A stretch of DNA of 64,000 bases from Prunus persica (lineage: Eukaryota > Streptophyta > Magnoliopsida > Rosales > Rosaceae). Under the pieces are notes generated by a model, which had not been told where the DNA came from, ran no database searches, and was given only the letters and a program-made list of their open reading frames with translations. Each line of letters opens with the position of its first letter. The first letter of the stretch is position 1. The stretch is from NCBI RefSeq assembly GCF_000346465.2, contig NC_034010.1, forward strand, positions 28,436,787 through 28,500,786. The letters run 5' to 3'. Both the position numbers and the translations under genes were made by a program. Positions 49,314-61,600 of the stretch are shown one piece after another.

Positions 49314-49387
49314 GGTTTCGTGGTGTAGTTGGTTATCACGTCAGTCTAACACACTGAAGGTCTCCGGTTCGAACCCGGGCGAAGCCA
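49314..49387 (+). tRNA. tRNA-Val (AAC)
   Basis: A 74-nt cloverleaf. The acceptor stem GGTTTCG pairs with CGAAGCC, followed by the discriminator A. The D arm and A box read TGGTGTAGTTGG, and the T arm and B box read CCGGTTCGAACCCGG. The anticodon stem CAGTC/ACTGA-type arms enclose loop CTAACAC with anticodon AAC. There is no intron. A TTTT run four bases after the gene can end Pol III transcription. It is a cytosolic tRNA by sequence type and context. Confidence 0.95.
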
Positions 49388-49723
49388 TTCGTTTTAATTA
49401 TTTTTGGCACTTTACATAAATTTCTTTTTCCCTATTTCGTATTGGGTTTACAAGCAAGATAACGATTTAGTACAGAACTCAACATTGACAGACATACCAA
49501 TCGAATGAAGAATGATTGCAATTACATATAGCAACATATCAAACATGCAAAAATTTGAGCATTCCAAAACCCACCAACAATAATACAGCAATTGCCTTTA
49601 CAATAACAGGTAGAGCAAACCAGTTTCTAAAACAACTAAACATTAACATAGTAGAAAAGGAACATATCCCTTTTTTCTTTTTTCTTTTTTCTTTTTTCTT
49701 TTTTGAAGTGTCTGCTTTGAGTG
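49388..49723. other. Spacer and 3' UTR of the rhomboid gene
   Basis: The AT-rich region between the tRNA and the rhomboid stop codon. It contains a TTTTTTC heptamer array at about 49672-49704, the same unit as at 389-424. No gene is seen. Confidence 0.5.
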
Positions 49724-52057
49724 TTAATTTTCTTCACAATGCCATCTAGATGAAGGGACACAGCTGAGGTAGTGACACCAATGACAATGGTCATTCCCAT
49801 TCTCCCCGTGGAAGAGCATCACCAATGCAGCTGTAAACCTGCATATGATCAAAATAACAAGCTCTTAAAATAACTGCAACCAGTTTGATTTGAATAGAAA
49901 CAAACAACCACTCAGAACGATTAGGGTAAATAACTCACCCAACAATCAGCAGAACAAGAGAAAGAAGCCATAGCATATATTGGTAAGCCTTGTATTTGGA
50001 CTTGACATTGACACGAGCAGGAAGATTTGGTTGCTCCAACCACCCAAACCGAGGACGGGGCATCAAGACAAAGCCGATGAGGAAACCAGTAAGAAACCCA
50101 CCAATGTGGGCAAAATTATCAACATGTGGCAAAATTCCAATGCCAAGGTTAATTGCAATAATGACCAAAAGGGTGAGGAGGGCTGCAACCTATGGAGGCA
50201 ATCAAATAAAGAGTGAATTAGTAAACATTATTTATTCAATACTGGGGGCAGTATCTTCTTGCTGCTAAGATTGAAATGTATAGCCTCACAACAGATAGCA
50301 AACAGCAGCAAATATTTAATCTGGTTCTACCATAATGGTTTTTCTTTTCTTGAAAGCACTGCTTACCTTGTTGGTATAAATAGTCCAATTGGTAATTAGT
50401 TCTGAAAGCATTGCTCCAAGAAGCCCAAAAAGAGCACCAGAGGCACCAACAGAGATGTTCTTTCGAATGAAAAGGGACGAAAGTATGCTCCCTCCAAATC
50501 CAGACAACAAGTATATAATTCCAACTCGCACTGCCAATTGTAACAACTCTTGAGTCTACTTGGATATAATGAGATTCTCTCTCCCAAATAGACATTTAAA
50601 ACTAAGATTATGTGTGATGCTTAGTAACCAAAATCAAATAATAATTGATAAGATCAGATTGTACACACAAAAGGTACAAGAAAATATATTCATAGTCAAA
50701 GTAATACACTGAGCTCCGGCATCATTTAGAAACAAAAAGAGAAACATACCAAAACCAAATTGCTGTTCTATACGAATTCCAATGAACACCAGGCTCAGCA
50801 TGTTAGCAACCAGGTGGATTACGCCAGCATGCAACCAAATACAAGTGAAAAGCCTCCATCCCTGATGCTTATGCTCAACTTTGTCCCAATCTAAAGCTCC
50901 CATCTTCTCTAATCTTCAAAATCATGAAAAGGTTATGCATTGTTCAAATTGCAAAGGTTTTGAAGGAGGAGGAGGAAAAAAAACACAAACAGTAAGAGAA
51001 AGGGCAATCTGTCATAATAAGGTGGGTCAATGAAAAAGACACACTTTCAGCGTAGTTTAAGTAACTGGTGCAAAAACATTTAAACATATTACAAGAATAA
51101 GAAAGCCCGAGACTTTGGATGTTTGAAAGCTTTTCCGTTAGCTTGCACAAGCACTATGTTTAGTATCCAGTGGCTATTCTTTTGAGGCAAAAAAGCTTTC
51201 AGCTCATACAGTTTGCTAGAACTTGTTACGACCCTTCAAGGATTGTACTTGTTTTCTTAGGGGATTCTCAGCATTGATACTAACTATCTCAAGATGCAAT
51301 CTGCCTAACAGAACCCACCAAACAAAAACGACCTAAGAGCTTCCTCTTCTTATATGCAGAGTAACCGGAATTCGTAGTGTCTCAGAAACTCAATCTAAAT
51401 CATAATTATCAGGATATGCAATGAAACACAAGCTCTAGCTATAAAGGAACTAAATTTGCACTAATCTAATACCATTAATATATCCTTGTTATCAAAATTA
51501 GACATTCAATAGATCCTAGTGGCAGTAACTACAATTCAACTCATTTTCTAAGTGAAACAAAGAAGTAAGAATTTGAAGGCTGAAAAATCTGTAAAGTAGC
51601 AATAAAGTAATCAAATCACAAGTGCCCAGAAAACTTAACCACCAACATATATCAAGTGCTTCAAAAGGAGCAACACCGAGATTTTAAGCACCAAAACAGA
51701 AACACCAACAAAACAAAAAACCGAAAATTGGGAAATGGGTATGAGAGAAGACCAAAGATTTTTCAATTACGTGGAAGAAGAAGGGCCGAAGAGAGGGTTC
51801 TCCTTCAAAGGTTGAAACGAGAACCTCCCAAGAAACCTTGCCTCACACTTGCCCTCAATCCGAGAATTGTGCTTTGGACAATTGTTCACAAACATGACCA
51901 CAAGGAACACACCAACGTTAGCCACAACAACCATGGGTACCAACCAAGAAGTCCATTGGGTCTCTGAGTCCTCTATCACATAAGAAGAAGACGAGTAGCT
52001 CGGCCTTGCTCTGTCTTTCACTCCTCTGTTTTCCACATCTTCAACTTCACCAGACAT
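49724..52057 (-). CDS. RHOMBOID-like serine protease (RBL2-type)
   Basis: Intramembrane serine protease of the secretory pathway/Golgi; Arabidopsis RBL2 can cleave model type I membrane substrates. Five exons: 52057-51771, 50913-50750, 50530-50367, 50189-49939, 49838-49724; 326 residues. The cytosolic N-terminus precedes the first membrane helix ([20 protein letters not shown], about 36-55). [19 protein letters not shown] leads into [17 protein letters not shown]. The catalytic serine is in VGASGALFG (Ser181) and the catalytic histidine in [11 protein letters not shown] (His233), so the dyad is intact. The C-terminus [18 protein letters not shown] matches RBL1/RBL2. LEKMGALDW, the acidic N-terminus and THWTSWL-like TQWTSWL favour RBL2. 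A (CT)n tract at 52091-52128 lies in the leader. Confidence 0.94.
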
Positions 52058-52089
52058 TTTGTTCCTTCTTTGTTTTGTATGTTTATGGT

Positions 52090-52131
<42 letters not shown>

Positions 52132-53929
52132 GCGGAATTGGGCTTGTGGCAGAGCAGAGCCTGTGCAATTGTTCAGATGGAGTTGGTGGAAAGGTTTAAT
52201 GGAATGGAGAGTGGCACAAAGAAAGTGAGTTCGGCATTTTCAGGTTTCTAACTGCCACAGTCCCTATCATGGTGTTACATAAGTTAAGTCTTAGTTTTGA
52301 ACCAATGGGTCTCTTCCACGTCAACAGACGCGTGCCATGTCACGTGGGTTCTATCTGGCCAATTGGCAAGGGTGGTGTCGTGGGTTGGAATGATTGGGTA
52401 ACGTGGTTTTTGGAGTGTGAGCAATGAACCACTGGACTGTTGCTAAATATGCGCAGATTCTCTGTTTTCCGTTGTTTTCCACCAAGTCACTAACTAGAAG
52501 TTGCCGTTTAGTTTTTTTTTTTTGGGTAAAGAAACGGACACTCTGCCTTTTAAATGTGATCGGTTGCTTGCTTCAACGCGTTTTTAACTTTATAAAACAT
52601 GGAATGAAAGGAAAGGAAGGGAATCAACCAAATAAAACCAAATAATAAAGCTGGATTTCAATTCCTGGGGTCCAAGCAAAAGCTTTAGGAAGTTCAAACT
52701 TCAAAGAATAATATTTGCAAAAAGACTCAATTATTTTATTGACTTTTTTGCTCAACCCCAAATCCAAATGAGACCATGATCAAGGCTCATTTCGAAAGTG
52801 AGCAGGATTCATACCATAAAAGAAGGAGAGATATATGAAGAAAGAGATAATGCAACGGGGTAGAGAAGTTTTTCTCATAAAAGAGAGCTGGAAAAAGAAG
52901 AAGTTGAGTTCCATACGTCTTTCAACTGAACATCATCTTTGATTTTCCCTTGGCACCTAATGTACTAAAGCAAAACCTGTAATCCTATTTGATTTTTGTT
53001 TTTTGTTTCATTATTATTCGTACCATATAAATTCTCTTGCTTGTAAAATGGTCTCATCAAACCATTACCTAATTCTAAAGTTGTTAACTTTATTCCCTAC
53101 CTCTGTACACATGAAACATAGAGAGTGGTACATGATTCTTCTTTTCATTTAGTGACAACTAATAGTTAACTATTACAAATTATGGTAGAGATTGGAAATG
53201 ACAAAGAAGTGGTGAAGCTTGTAGAAGGACAAAGAGGCATCGAAAGAAAGAAAGAAAGAACAGGATGGATTGGCTTCTTCATAATAAGATACGTACGTGT
53301 GGAAGGTGAGACAGGCAAATCAATCATAATCTTTGTCAGAATGCATGAGTAAAGTTTGTTGGTTGGTCTAAGTGTCAGACAATCGAGTTGAGGTTCTCCT
53401 GTGTTGCTTATACCCTACTACTTACCATCATGACAGTTTGTTCACTTTGTATGGCTCACCTCTGTTTCCTTTCTTTCTTCATCATTCTTCTAAAGACCTT
53501 TTGTTTCTGTCTGTCCGTTTCTTCTAAAAGGGTTCAGAAACAAGAAACCTAAAGCTGAGGAAGCTAGAAGATTAATCATTCACAAATTGGTTTTCCTTTT
53601 TACCCATTGTAATCATTGTGAAGTAGATTTTACTTTTAATCTTTTCAATCAGTTTATGATCAACAAATCCTAAAGCAGAAAAGAAAGACCTCACTCGCAA
53701 TCATGTGTTAGTATCTTACATTACATGCACTCATAATATGCACGTTTGTGACTCGTGGGGTGGGGAGGTAAAAGTAACACACAATACTAAATTTGTCACT
53801 CCTCCTTTTATTTATGTATCGAGCTGCAAAAGTAATCAGAATTTCATGAAAGAAGAAAAGACAGACAATTATCAACATCAACCCAGTCACAAAAAAGAAA
53901 AAGAATCTCATCTCATAGATGATGTGTTC
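52058..53929. other. Rhomboid promoter and intergenic DNA
   Basis: Starts with the rhomboid leader with its (CT)n tract. The rest is AT-rich, with polypurine runs near 52800-52900 and 53230-53260. I see no gene and no recognisable small-RNA precursor. Confidence 0.5.
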
Positions 53930-54166
53930 AGCGCTTGCCCTTTAGCCCCACCCCTACCAGCCTTGGGGCCCTTGGGTGGCAAGTTGACTCTTTTCTTCTG
54001 TGACTTGCTTGGCCATTACCTCTGCCTTGTTTTCATCCTTAGTTTTCTTAATCTTCTCCTTAATTTCACTGCACAATGCAAAGAACATACAGAAGAGCAG
54101 CATCTCGAACCTCAGGTTTCTCATTTCTATCTCTTCTTAACAGTTTGTGCAGCAATGTCCTTGTCC
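53930..54166 (-). pseudogene. 60S ribosomal protein L24 (eL24) pseudogene fragment
   Basis: The minus strand carries ordered pieces of the C-terminal half of plant eL24 in different frames: KDIAAQTVKKR, then EKPEVRDAA, EIKEKIKKTKDENKAEVMAK, and KSQKKRVNLPPKGPKAGRGG. The R/K-rich segment normally between the first two pieces is missing, and at least two frameshifts separate the others. The upstream half of the gene was not found. No poly-A tail is visible at the 3' end, so retroposition is possible but not shown. Identification is by recalled family sequence. Confidence 0.65.
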
Positions 54167-56190
54167 TATTAATGCTGATGTTCATTATCTACATCTTAAA
54201 ATGATGCATCAGCACCAGAATGACGATCAATACCGAAATATCCAACAAATATTAATCAGAAATTGGAACAACCCACATATTAAAAATTATTATGTTCTTG
54301 GAAAATCAATACACTCGACTCGACAGAGCCAACTAACCAACCAAAGTAATCAATAAAACAACACATGCAACGTAGATTGGAATCTACCCACCATCATGAA
54401 TTCACAGAACGAACACATCATTATGATCAGCTACGTGCGCATTCATCATATAACCATGAAAACCCACCTGCAAATTTCACTCTGTTTTAAATAATAACAG
54501 GACAGAGTTTATACATAAAAATAAATAAATTTTTATTTAAACAGACAGGGCAGAGTACCATCTACCATGGCATGGCGGCAGTTTGTCACTCTGTTTCTGA
54601 GAAATACCCCAAATGGTAAGTAAATAAAATTATCGTTTCATATATAGCGGAGGGTTTTGACTTTTGACTTTTGATTTTTCACTTTTGACTTTTGACTCAA
54701 TAACAAAACAGAATATATCGCGGAGGGTGGGCCATACTTGGACAGAAGAGGCCCACGTAAGCTAAGAACTTTATGGGCCCACGAACTCTTATTTTTTGTC
54801 AAAGCTGCAACGTCTGACAGACGGTGCCAACTTTGAAACAGTGGGCTGGGCTTAAGGTTGCAAATAACAAAATGTCAAGGAAAATAGTTTTTAGTTAGAA
54901 CTAGTTGATAATAATTATTCTTAGTTTTTCAGATTATTAAAATGGAGTTTTAGATTTATTATTAAAATGGATAAGAATATAAGGGTATATTCGATATTTC
55001 CTATACAGATCCTCGCAAAAGGTCTTGCAAGATTATGGATAGAAATGGATTCAATTTATCTAATCTTAATGAAGAAGCAAACTGATTGAGTGACCAAATA
55101 TGGTAATTTGTATACGACATTTTCTGTTTAATTTCCTTCCAAATAGGGAAAAGTATATTAAATTACCAAGCATGGTATTATGGGTGTTTCATTGATTTGT
55201 TCAATGAATTATGTAAGCCGGTCTTTCAAGTTTTTAACATGACAATTTAAATCCAATTATGCTCCAATGCTGTATTTCTAAACTAATTAATTTTTTATAA
55301 GAAGACTAATCTTTGGGTGTATAACCAAGAGAACAAAAATGCGATACCTTCGCTGCACATTTGTTTTGAGAGCAGCATCATAATACACTTTTTTTTTTGT
55401 AGGACCTTTCTTATTGAGATAGACGATAATATAATAAATTCACACACACTACACGAATGTTAAGACTCTCCAAACCACTGTCATTTACCATAATACACTT
55501 TACATTCGACGTTACAATCAATAATAACATTGCCTTAAAATAGGAGACAAATCTTGTTCTTACATTAAATCATAATAACGATTATTTGAATACGAAATTA
55601 TATAATGAGAGGAACATGATTCCGTTCATTAAAACCATGAATCAAATAGATAGATTCAGGTCTTATTTCCAAAGCTTAAATGTGTTGGATTTAAATCTTA
55701 TTAACTTGATATATATTTCAGCCAAGGCCATAGATTCACATTCAGCTGCAAATTAACTGAAACACAGGAGAAAAAGTTTCTATATTTCTTTACCAGTATA
55801 ATTATGCAACAAAATTATTTAATTCAGAGCTTTAACCACAATAGTGATCAGCTCAATTATAAATAATTTATGACACCCATGAAATCAAATGTGCAAAAAG
55901 TAGAGACTAAGCACTAGAAGGCACATGCCATTATAACATTACTATAATGACAATTTAAACATAGCTAATATATTTCTGAACCAATTACCCTCAAGTCTCG
56001 ATGACACATGAAACTTTAATATATATTTTGTATACTTTTTTTTTTTTGGGTACGTAATGAATTTGAAAGTGTAAATAATTTACAAAAATTCTAAATGGCT
56101 CTATAAATTGTAATAATATTTCACCAACTGTCATGCCACATAGAAGGTTATGTGCTTATTGTGGTAGATATAGACGTACTACAACTTTAT
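54167..56190. other. Gene-free AT-rich DNA
   Basis: No gene seen. A short array of TTTTGAC units lies at 54654-54698. The flanking sequence is low-complexity and AT-rich, with runs of T and A. Confidence 0.5.
54654..54698 (+). repeat. TTTTGAC minisatellite (W-box cores)
   Basis: Five TTTTGA-type units in 45 bases, four of them TTTTGAC. Each TTTGAC contains the TTGAC core of the WRKY-factor W box. Tandem origin is plain; a regulatory role is only a possibility, as no gene is close. Confidence 0.6.
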
Positions 56191-56288
56191 GATGTTTTGA
56201 GTTGGGATCAGGTGTATTGTTCCCCTGTTGTAACTTTTTGTTTTATCAATAAAGTTTCCCTCGTTTCGTCGAGGTTCTCTCAAAAAAA
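56191..56288 (+). mobile_element. Short retroposed insert with perfect 19-bp target duplications
   Basis: A 98-bp insert ends in A8 after an AATAAA-type signal (TTTTATCAATAAAGTTTCCC). It is flanked by the identical 19-mer AGACGTACTACAACTTTAT at 56172-56190 and 56289-56307. A poly-A tail plus long target duplications is the mark of L1-type retrotransposition. The insert is either a heavily 5'-truncated LINE or the 3' end of a cellular mRNA. The perfect duplications show it is young. Confidence 0.85.
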
Positions 56289-56307
56289 AGACGTACTACA
56301 ACTTTAT

Positions 56308-57766
56308 ACAATTTCCCAATGACAATGCACATGCCTCACATGTGCAATACGATAAGACTTAAAGTAGAAAATGAGAAAATGAAGTACACAAAATGAGCAC
56401 GCGGAATTGATTGTAAGACAAAAAATGGAAACCGATTAAAAGGCAAAACAATAGTGATTTTATACCATCTTTAGGGAACGGTCTCTTAATAACATTACTA
56501 GTATTACTTTGTGTACATCCAATCTATATCTAGGAAAATAAGTAGGTCAATTATTGCGGATACGAAAAAAATTTATGTGTTTTACTACAAATTTTCTAAT
56601 TCAGAATTTTGGTGTTTATTGATGAATTAATTGGAAAAAAAGCTAATAGAAATGTTAGACAAGTTCAAAATTAATTAATTAATTAGTAGTAAAAGTATTT
56701 TGTGTGTGTCTTTTTTTATTTAAATATTGTTCTTAAAAATACCCAAATACAAAATAGAGGGAATTGGACATGAGTGGATATTGTAATTTTTGAAAGATGA
56801 AGGGTATATTGTGAAATAACAAGAATACTAGGGGGAGCCATATCCAGTAATAAAAGGAGCGATGTCATACATAGAGGCTATAGAGCAACCAAAGTACCAA
56901 ACCCTGCAGTATAGGTGGGCCGCGGGCGTAGTAGATTTAAGGAATCCGAAACACTTTCCTTCTAAGTGACCATATTACCCTTCGAAAAGGCACCACCTCA
57001 TTGGTCCAAAATACAGTCAATGCACCGACAGTGATGATGTGTACACACGGAATTAAAACTCCATTGAGACAAGTACACAAAATGAGAACACCCGCACGCG
57101 CGTGAAAGTAGATTTGGGCGGATTTCACGAACCTAGTGGGTCCCGCCCCACGCCCTTTCCTTTATTTGTCTCTCCTTCTCTATATATAATATGCGTTTAT
57201 TATGGCTTTCTCTGATTTTCTTCTCGTAATATGAAAGAAAGAAAGAGAGTGGATGAGAAGTAGAATTGGTTTGCATGAAGGAGGAGGAAGGCGGCATTTT
57301 ACCATTTGGGTCTGAAAATTGATTCAATCAAGGCATAACTTAGAGAGAGGTTTGCGCCAAGAAAAAGACAGAGAAAAATTATTAACAAAAAAAGCTTCAT
57401 TGACTCTTTGAATTTCCTCTCTGAGAGAGTCATTGTAAGTCAGCTGCAAAACCTTCCTCAAGTCCCTTTGTTTATTATCATTTATTGTTTTTTTAATTTA
57501 TATTTAATAGATTAACAGTACAAAGTTTTACTTGTCAACAAAGATATATCTTTTGTCTGTCTTTTTATCTTCCACAGATCCCGTAAGAGAGAGAGGGAGA
57601 GAGAGAGAGAGAGGGGTTCTGAAAATCTTATTAACTTTGGTTGGCTTGGCTGTGTGACATAGACAGAGGCTGCTTCCTTGGCCCTCACTGTCAAAATTAA
57701 AAGGTAACCTTTTCCCCGTACTTGGGTTGGTTTGCATGCCATTGCCATCTATCTATCTGTAACATT

Positions 57767-57832
<66 letters not shown>

Positions 57833-58633
57833 CTATTGAGTCTTTTTGTTTGGATTTGGTATTATGTATTCTAAAAGTCATGAGTGGAATAGTGTGAATA
57901 TGAGATAAGCTTTTTCCCTTCACCTTTTTGTGTTTGTCTGTTTTCCCTCTGCCATATTTTTCTGAGACTCCTTTTGCGTACTTTTCTATCTTTTCTTTTC
58001 CTTTCAAATATTGGGTCTTGTTAAATCCTGCCAAACAATTAGTCAAGCACATCAGAAAGGGATGGAGATTTAGGGTTTTCGTAACCACTCACTGTATGTA
58101 CGGATTTGGTTATGTGGTTTTATAATATTCAGAGATTTGTTATCATAGTTTTATCAGAGAAAGAGATAGGAGGGAGGGGGTTGTGTGAACTGTGAAGGGG
58201 GTTGTGTGAACTGTGGATCATTAAAAAGGGACTTTTCTTGTCTTCTTGTTCTTTTTCTTCATTTATCTGAAACATATTTTCTAGAGAGATAAAGAGTTTT
58301 CTAGAGAGAGAGGGCCTTGAGTCATGCATGGGCGTTGACAAAGAAACAGCTTTTTCTTCTGTTTCTACTTAGAATGCATTCCCACTTTCTCAGTCTTTAG
58401 CTCAATCTGGCAATCGCTGGGTAAGGTCAAACATTTAGAATAAAATAAAAAACAAGTCATAAACATACCCTTGTGAAAGTGAGAGTGACTCTATCTTTCT
58501 ATAAAAACCTGCAGAGACACAGAGTCAAATAGTCAAAAAAATCAGAGAGAAAGGAAGGAAGAGAAAAAGAGAGTCTAAACTCTAGAGGGGTTTCAAATTT
58601 CAATCTTGCCATTGTTTTTCCTCATTTCTTTTG
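56308..58633. other. Intergenic DNA and leader of the HD-ZIP IV gene
   Basis: AT-rich up to about 57150. TATATATAA at about 57181 and TATAAAAA at about 58500 are both candidate TATA boxes for the HD-ZIP gene. Several (GA)n tracts (57588-57614, 57766-57830) and a 21-bp tandem unit (GGGGGTTGTGTGAACTGTG, near 58175-58216) lie between. HD-ZIP IV genes often have a leader intron, so the first candidate may be the real one. No separate gene is seen. Confidence 0.5.
57766..57830. repeat. (GA)n microsatellite
   Basis: About 65 bases of almost pure GA repeat, the longest such tract in the window, in the putative leader or promoter of the HD-ZIP IV gene. Confidence 0.95.
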
Positions 58634-61600
58634 ATGAGTTTTGGAGGTTTGATCAGCGGTGGTAGTGGTAATAGTGGAGGTGGGCGTGCAAGAGTTGTGG
58701 CTGATATTGCTCCACATACCCCCTACATGCCCAGTGGTGCCATTGCTCAACCACACTTTCTCACTTCCCCTGTTCCCAATTCAATGCGGAGTTCCTCTTC
58801 CCTCTCTCTTTCAATAGTATGCCTCTTTCCCTTGATGAGCTTTTCCCCTGATTCATGGCTTAAAACTTAAATCCTCACTCGTTGTTGTTTTTTTTTTCTT
58901 CTAAAATATCTATTGATGATCTTTTAATTTGAATCCATGTTGTTGTTGTTGTTGTTGTTTTTGTTGTTATTGATCTTCCTCTTGATATGTGTTTGTGCAG
59001 AAGAACATGGATGGTCACAGTGAACTGGGCCTGATTGCTGAGAATTTTGATCCTGGGATTATTGGGAGGATGAGGGATGATGAGTATGAGAGCAGGTCAG
59101 GGAGTGATAATTTTGAAGGCGCATCAGGTGATGATCAAGACGCCGGGGACGAGCAACGCCCCAGGAAAAAGAAGTATCATAGGCATACCCCAAGCCAAAT
59201 CCAAGAACTTGAAAAGTGTGATCAATTTCTCAATTATATCTCAGCTATTTTACTGTTCTATTTGAGATTGGGGAACTTGGTAACATGGGGTTTGTTTTTC
59301 TCTTCTTGTTGTGGTGCAGTTTCTTCAAAGAATGTCCTCATCCTGATGAAAAGCAGAGGCTTGAACTGAGCCGGAGACTTAGCTTAGAAACAAAGCAAGT
59401 GAAGTTTTGGTTTCAAAACAGGAGGACCCAGATGAAGGTCAGTGTCACATTACTTCTCTCCTTTTGTTCATTCAGTGTTTGTGAGATTTGGTTTTTAATT
59501 ATGTGATGAATGGAAATGTAAATTCGAAATTTTTGAATCAGACACAACTGGAACGCCATGAGAATATAATTCTTAGGCAAGAGAATGACAAGCTCCGTGC
59601 TGAGAATGGTGTGATGAAGGATTCTATGGCAAACCCAGTTTGCAATAGTTGTGGTGGGCCTGCCATTCCTGGTCAAATATCATTTGAGGAACACCATCTT
59701 AGGATTGAGAATGCTCGACTGAAAGATGAACTAAACCGGATATGCACTTTGGCAAACAAGTTCTTGGGCAGGTCAATCTCGTCCTTGGCCAGTCCCATCT
59801 CTCTTCCAAATTCAACCTCCGGTTTGGAACTTGGGGTAGGAAGAAATGGGATTGGTGGTTTGAGTGCTGGAGGCAGTGGGTTGCCAATGGGACTTAATTT
59901 AGGAGATGGAGTTTCGAGCTCTTCGCCAATGATGCCTCTAATTAAGAGTTCTACAGGCATGCTGGGCAATGAAGTGCCATATGAAAGATCTATGTACATA
60001 GATCTTGCAATGGCAGCTATGGATGAATTGGTTAAGATGGCTCAGGCAGATAGCCCCTTGTGGATCAAAACTTCAGATGGTGGAACAGAAATATTGAACC
60101 ATGAGGAGTACCGGGCATTTTCTTGTATTGGTACGAAACCCAGCAACTTTGTAACTGAAGGCACAAGGGACACTTGTATGGTGATAATAAACAGCTTGGC
60201 TCTTGTAGAGACATTGATGGATGCGGTATGCCATCCTACTCTTTTAACAATTGTATCAGGATTCTATTACTCTATCTTAGTTTTTGCCTGTGTTTCATTC
60301 TATCTATTTTAATGTGTCATGTTGTTAACATTTGATCCTGAGTGATTATAGATTAAGATGATATATCTAGTCGCTTGATTGATAGAATAATGCTTGAAGC
60401 TATGTATTTGGAACTTAATAATTTGTTTTTCCTTGAGCAGAATCGATGGGCAGAAATGTTTTCTTGTTTGGTTGCTAGAGCCTCCGTCATTGATATGATA
60501 TCCAGTGGCATGGGTGGGACAAGAAATGGTGCTCTTCAAGTGGTGTGTCTCTTTGCTTCTGTCTTTTTTTTTGTCTTATCCACCTTTCCTCTTCCGCTCC
60601 TGCTGCAAATTTGGAACTCATGAGGATCTTATTTTGTAGATGCATGCTGAGCTTCAAGTGCTCTCCCCGTTGGTCCCTGTCCGCCCGCTGAAGTTCCTCC
60701 GTTTCTGCAAGCAACATCAAGAGGGTGTTTGGGCTGTGGTCGATGTTTCCATTGACATCAATCAAGAAGGTTCCAGTACAAATGCATTTTTGAACTGCCG
60801 GAGGTTTCCTTCTGGATGTATTGTGCAAGATATGCCTAATAATTGCTCCAAGGTTATAGCTGATTCTTTACTGCTTGTGTTTTATCTTCCATGCAATGTT
60901 ATGCTTCTTTATGATTGTTGAGTTAGCCTTGTTGGTGCAGTTTTCATTCGACCTTATTAATGAGGTTGTTGAGCTGAATAATTTGAGTTTGTTGAGAACA
61001 CAACAAGGTATAAGCAGTTATATTCCCAGACCTAGCCTTAGCCTGACTTGTGCTTCCAAAGAATTTACTTTCTTATTATCACCCAACAAAATTGCTTTCT
61101 GGTCGATGGGATTGCTCCTATTGTAATGTAGTAGGACTTCACCTAGAAATATGTACGCTTTATTGTTATTTTACTGAAGAAGATGCTTCCTCATTTTGCT
61201 TATTATATAATCTTCAAATTTCGAAGCCAGGGTTTCTCATTTCTCATTGTCTGTATTTAATTAGTTTACTGTTGCTCTTAAGAGATGAGAAAATCAAGGA
61301 TAGTCACAGTTTAATATTAGCGTAAACCATCGTATCTGTTTCTGCATCTAAAATATAAGATTATTCATAATCTTTATGTGCAGGTGAAAGTAAAACCCTT
61401 GGAAATTTCAATCTCTATTGCATAAACTATGTATTTGATGCTTCTATTCCTATCTCTCCTTCTTTATTAATGTTTTCTTTATTGCCAACGAGACTGAATG
61501 ACCTGGATCCAGTCTTTATATTGTTGTATACTGAATTCCATATAATGTGATTTTCTGCACACTATTTTATTATATTGTTAGTTTCTCCACAAGCCTGAAT

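Noticed and set aside
52640..53700. Search for a conserved plant microRNA precursor in the gene-poor stretch
   Set aside because: No mature sequence of a conserved family was recognised by eye; folding could not be run.
53705..54172. 155-codon plus-strand open frame
   Set aside because: It is largely the antisense of the RPL24 pseudogene fragment and has no family features.
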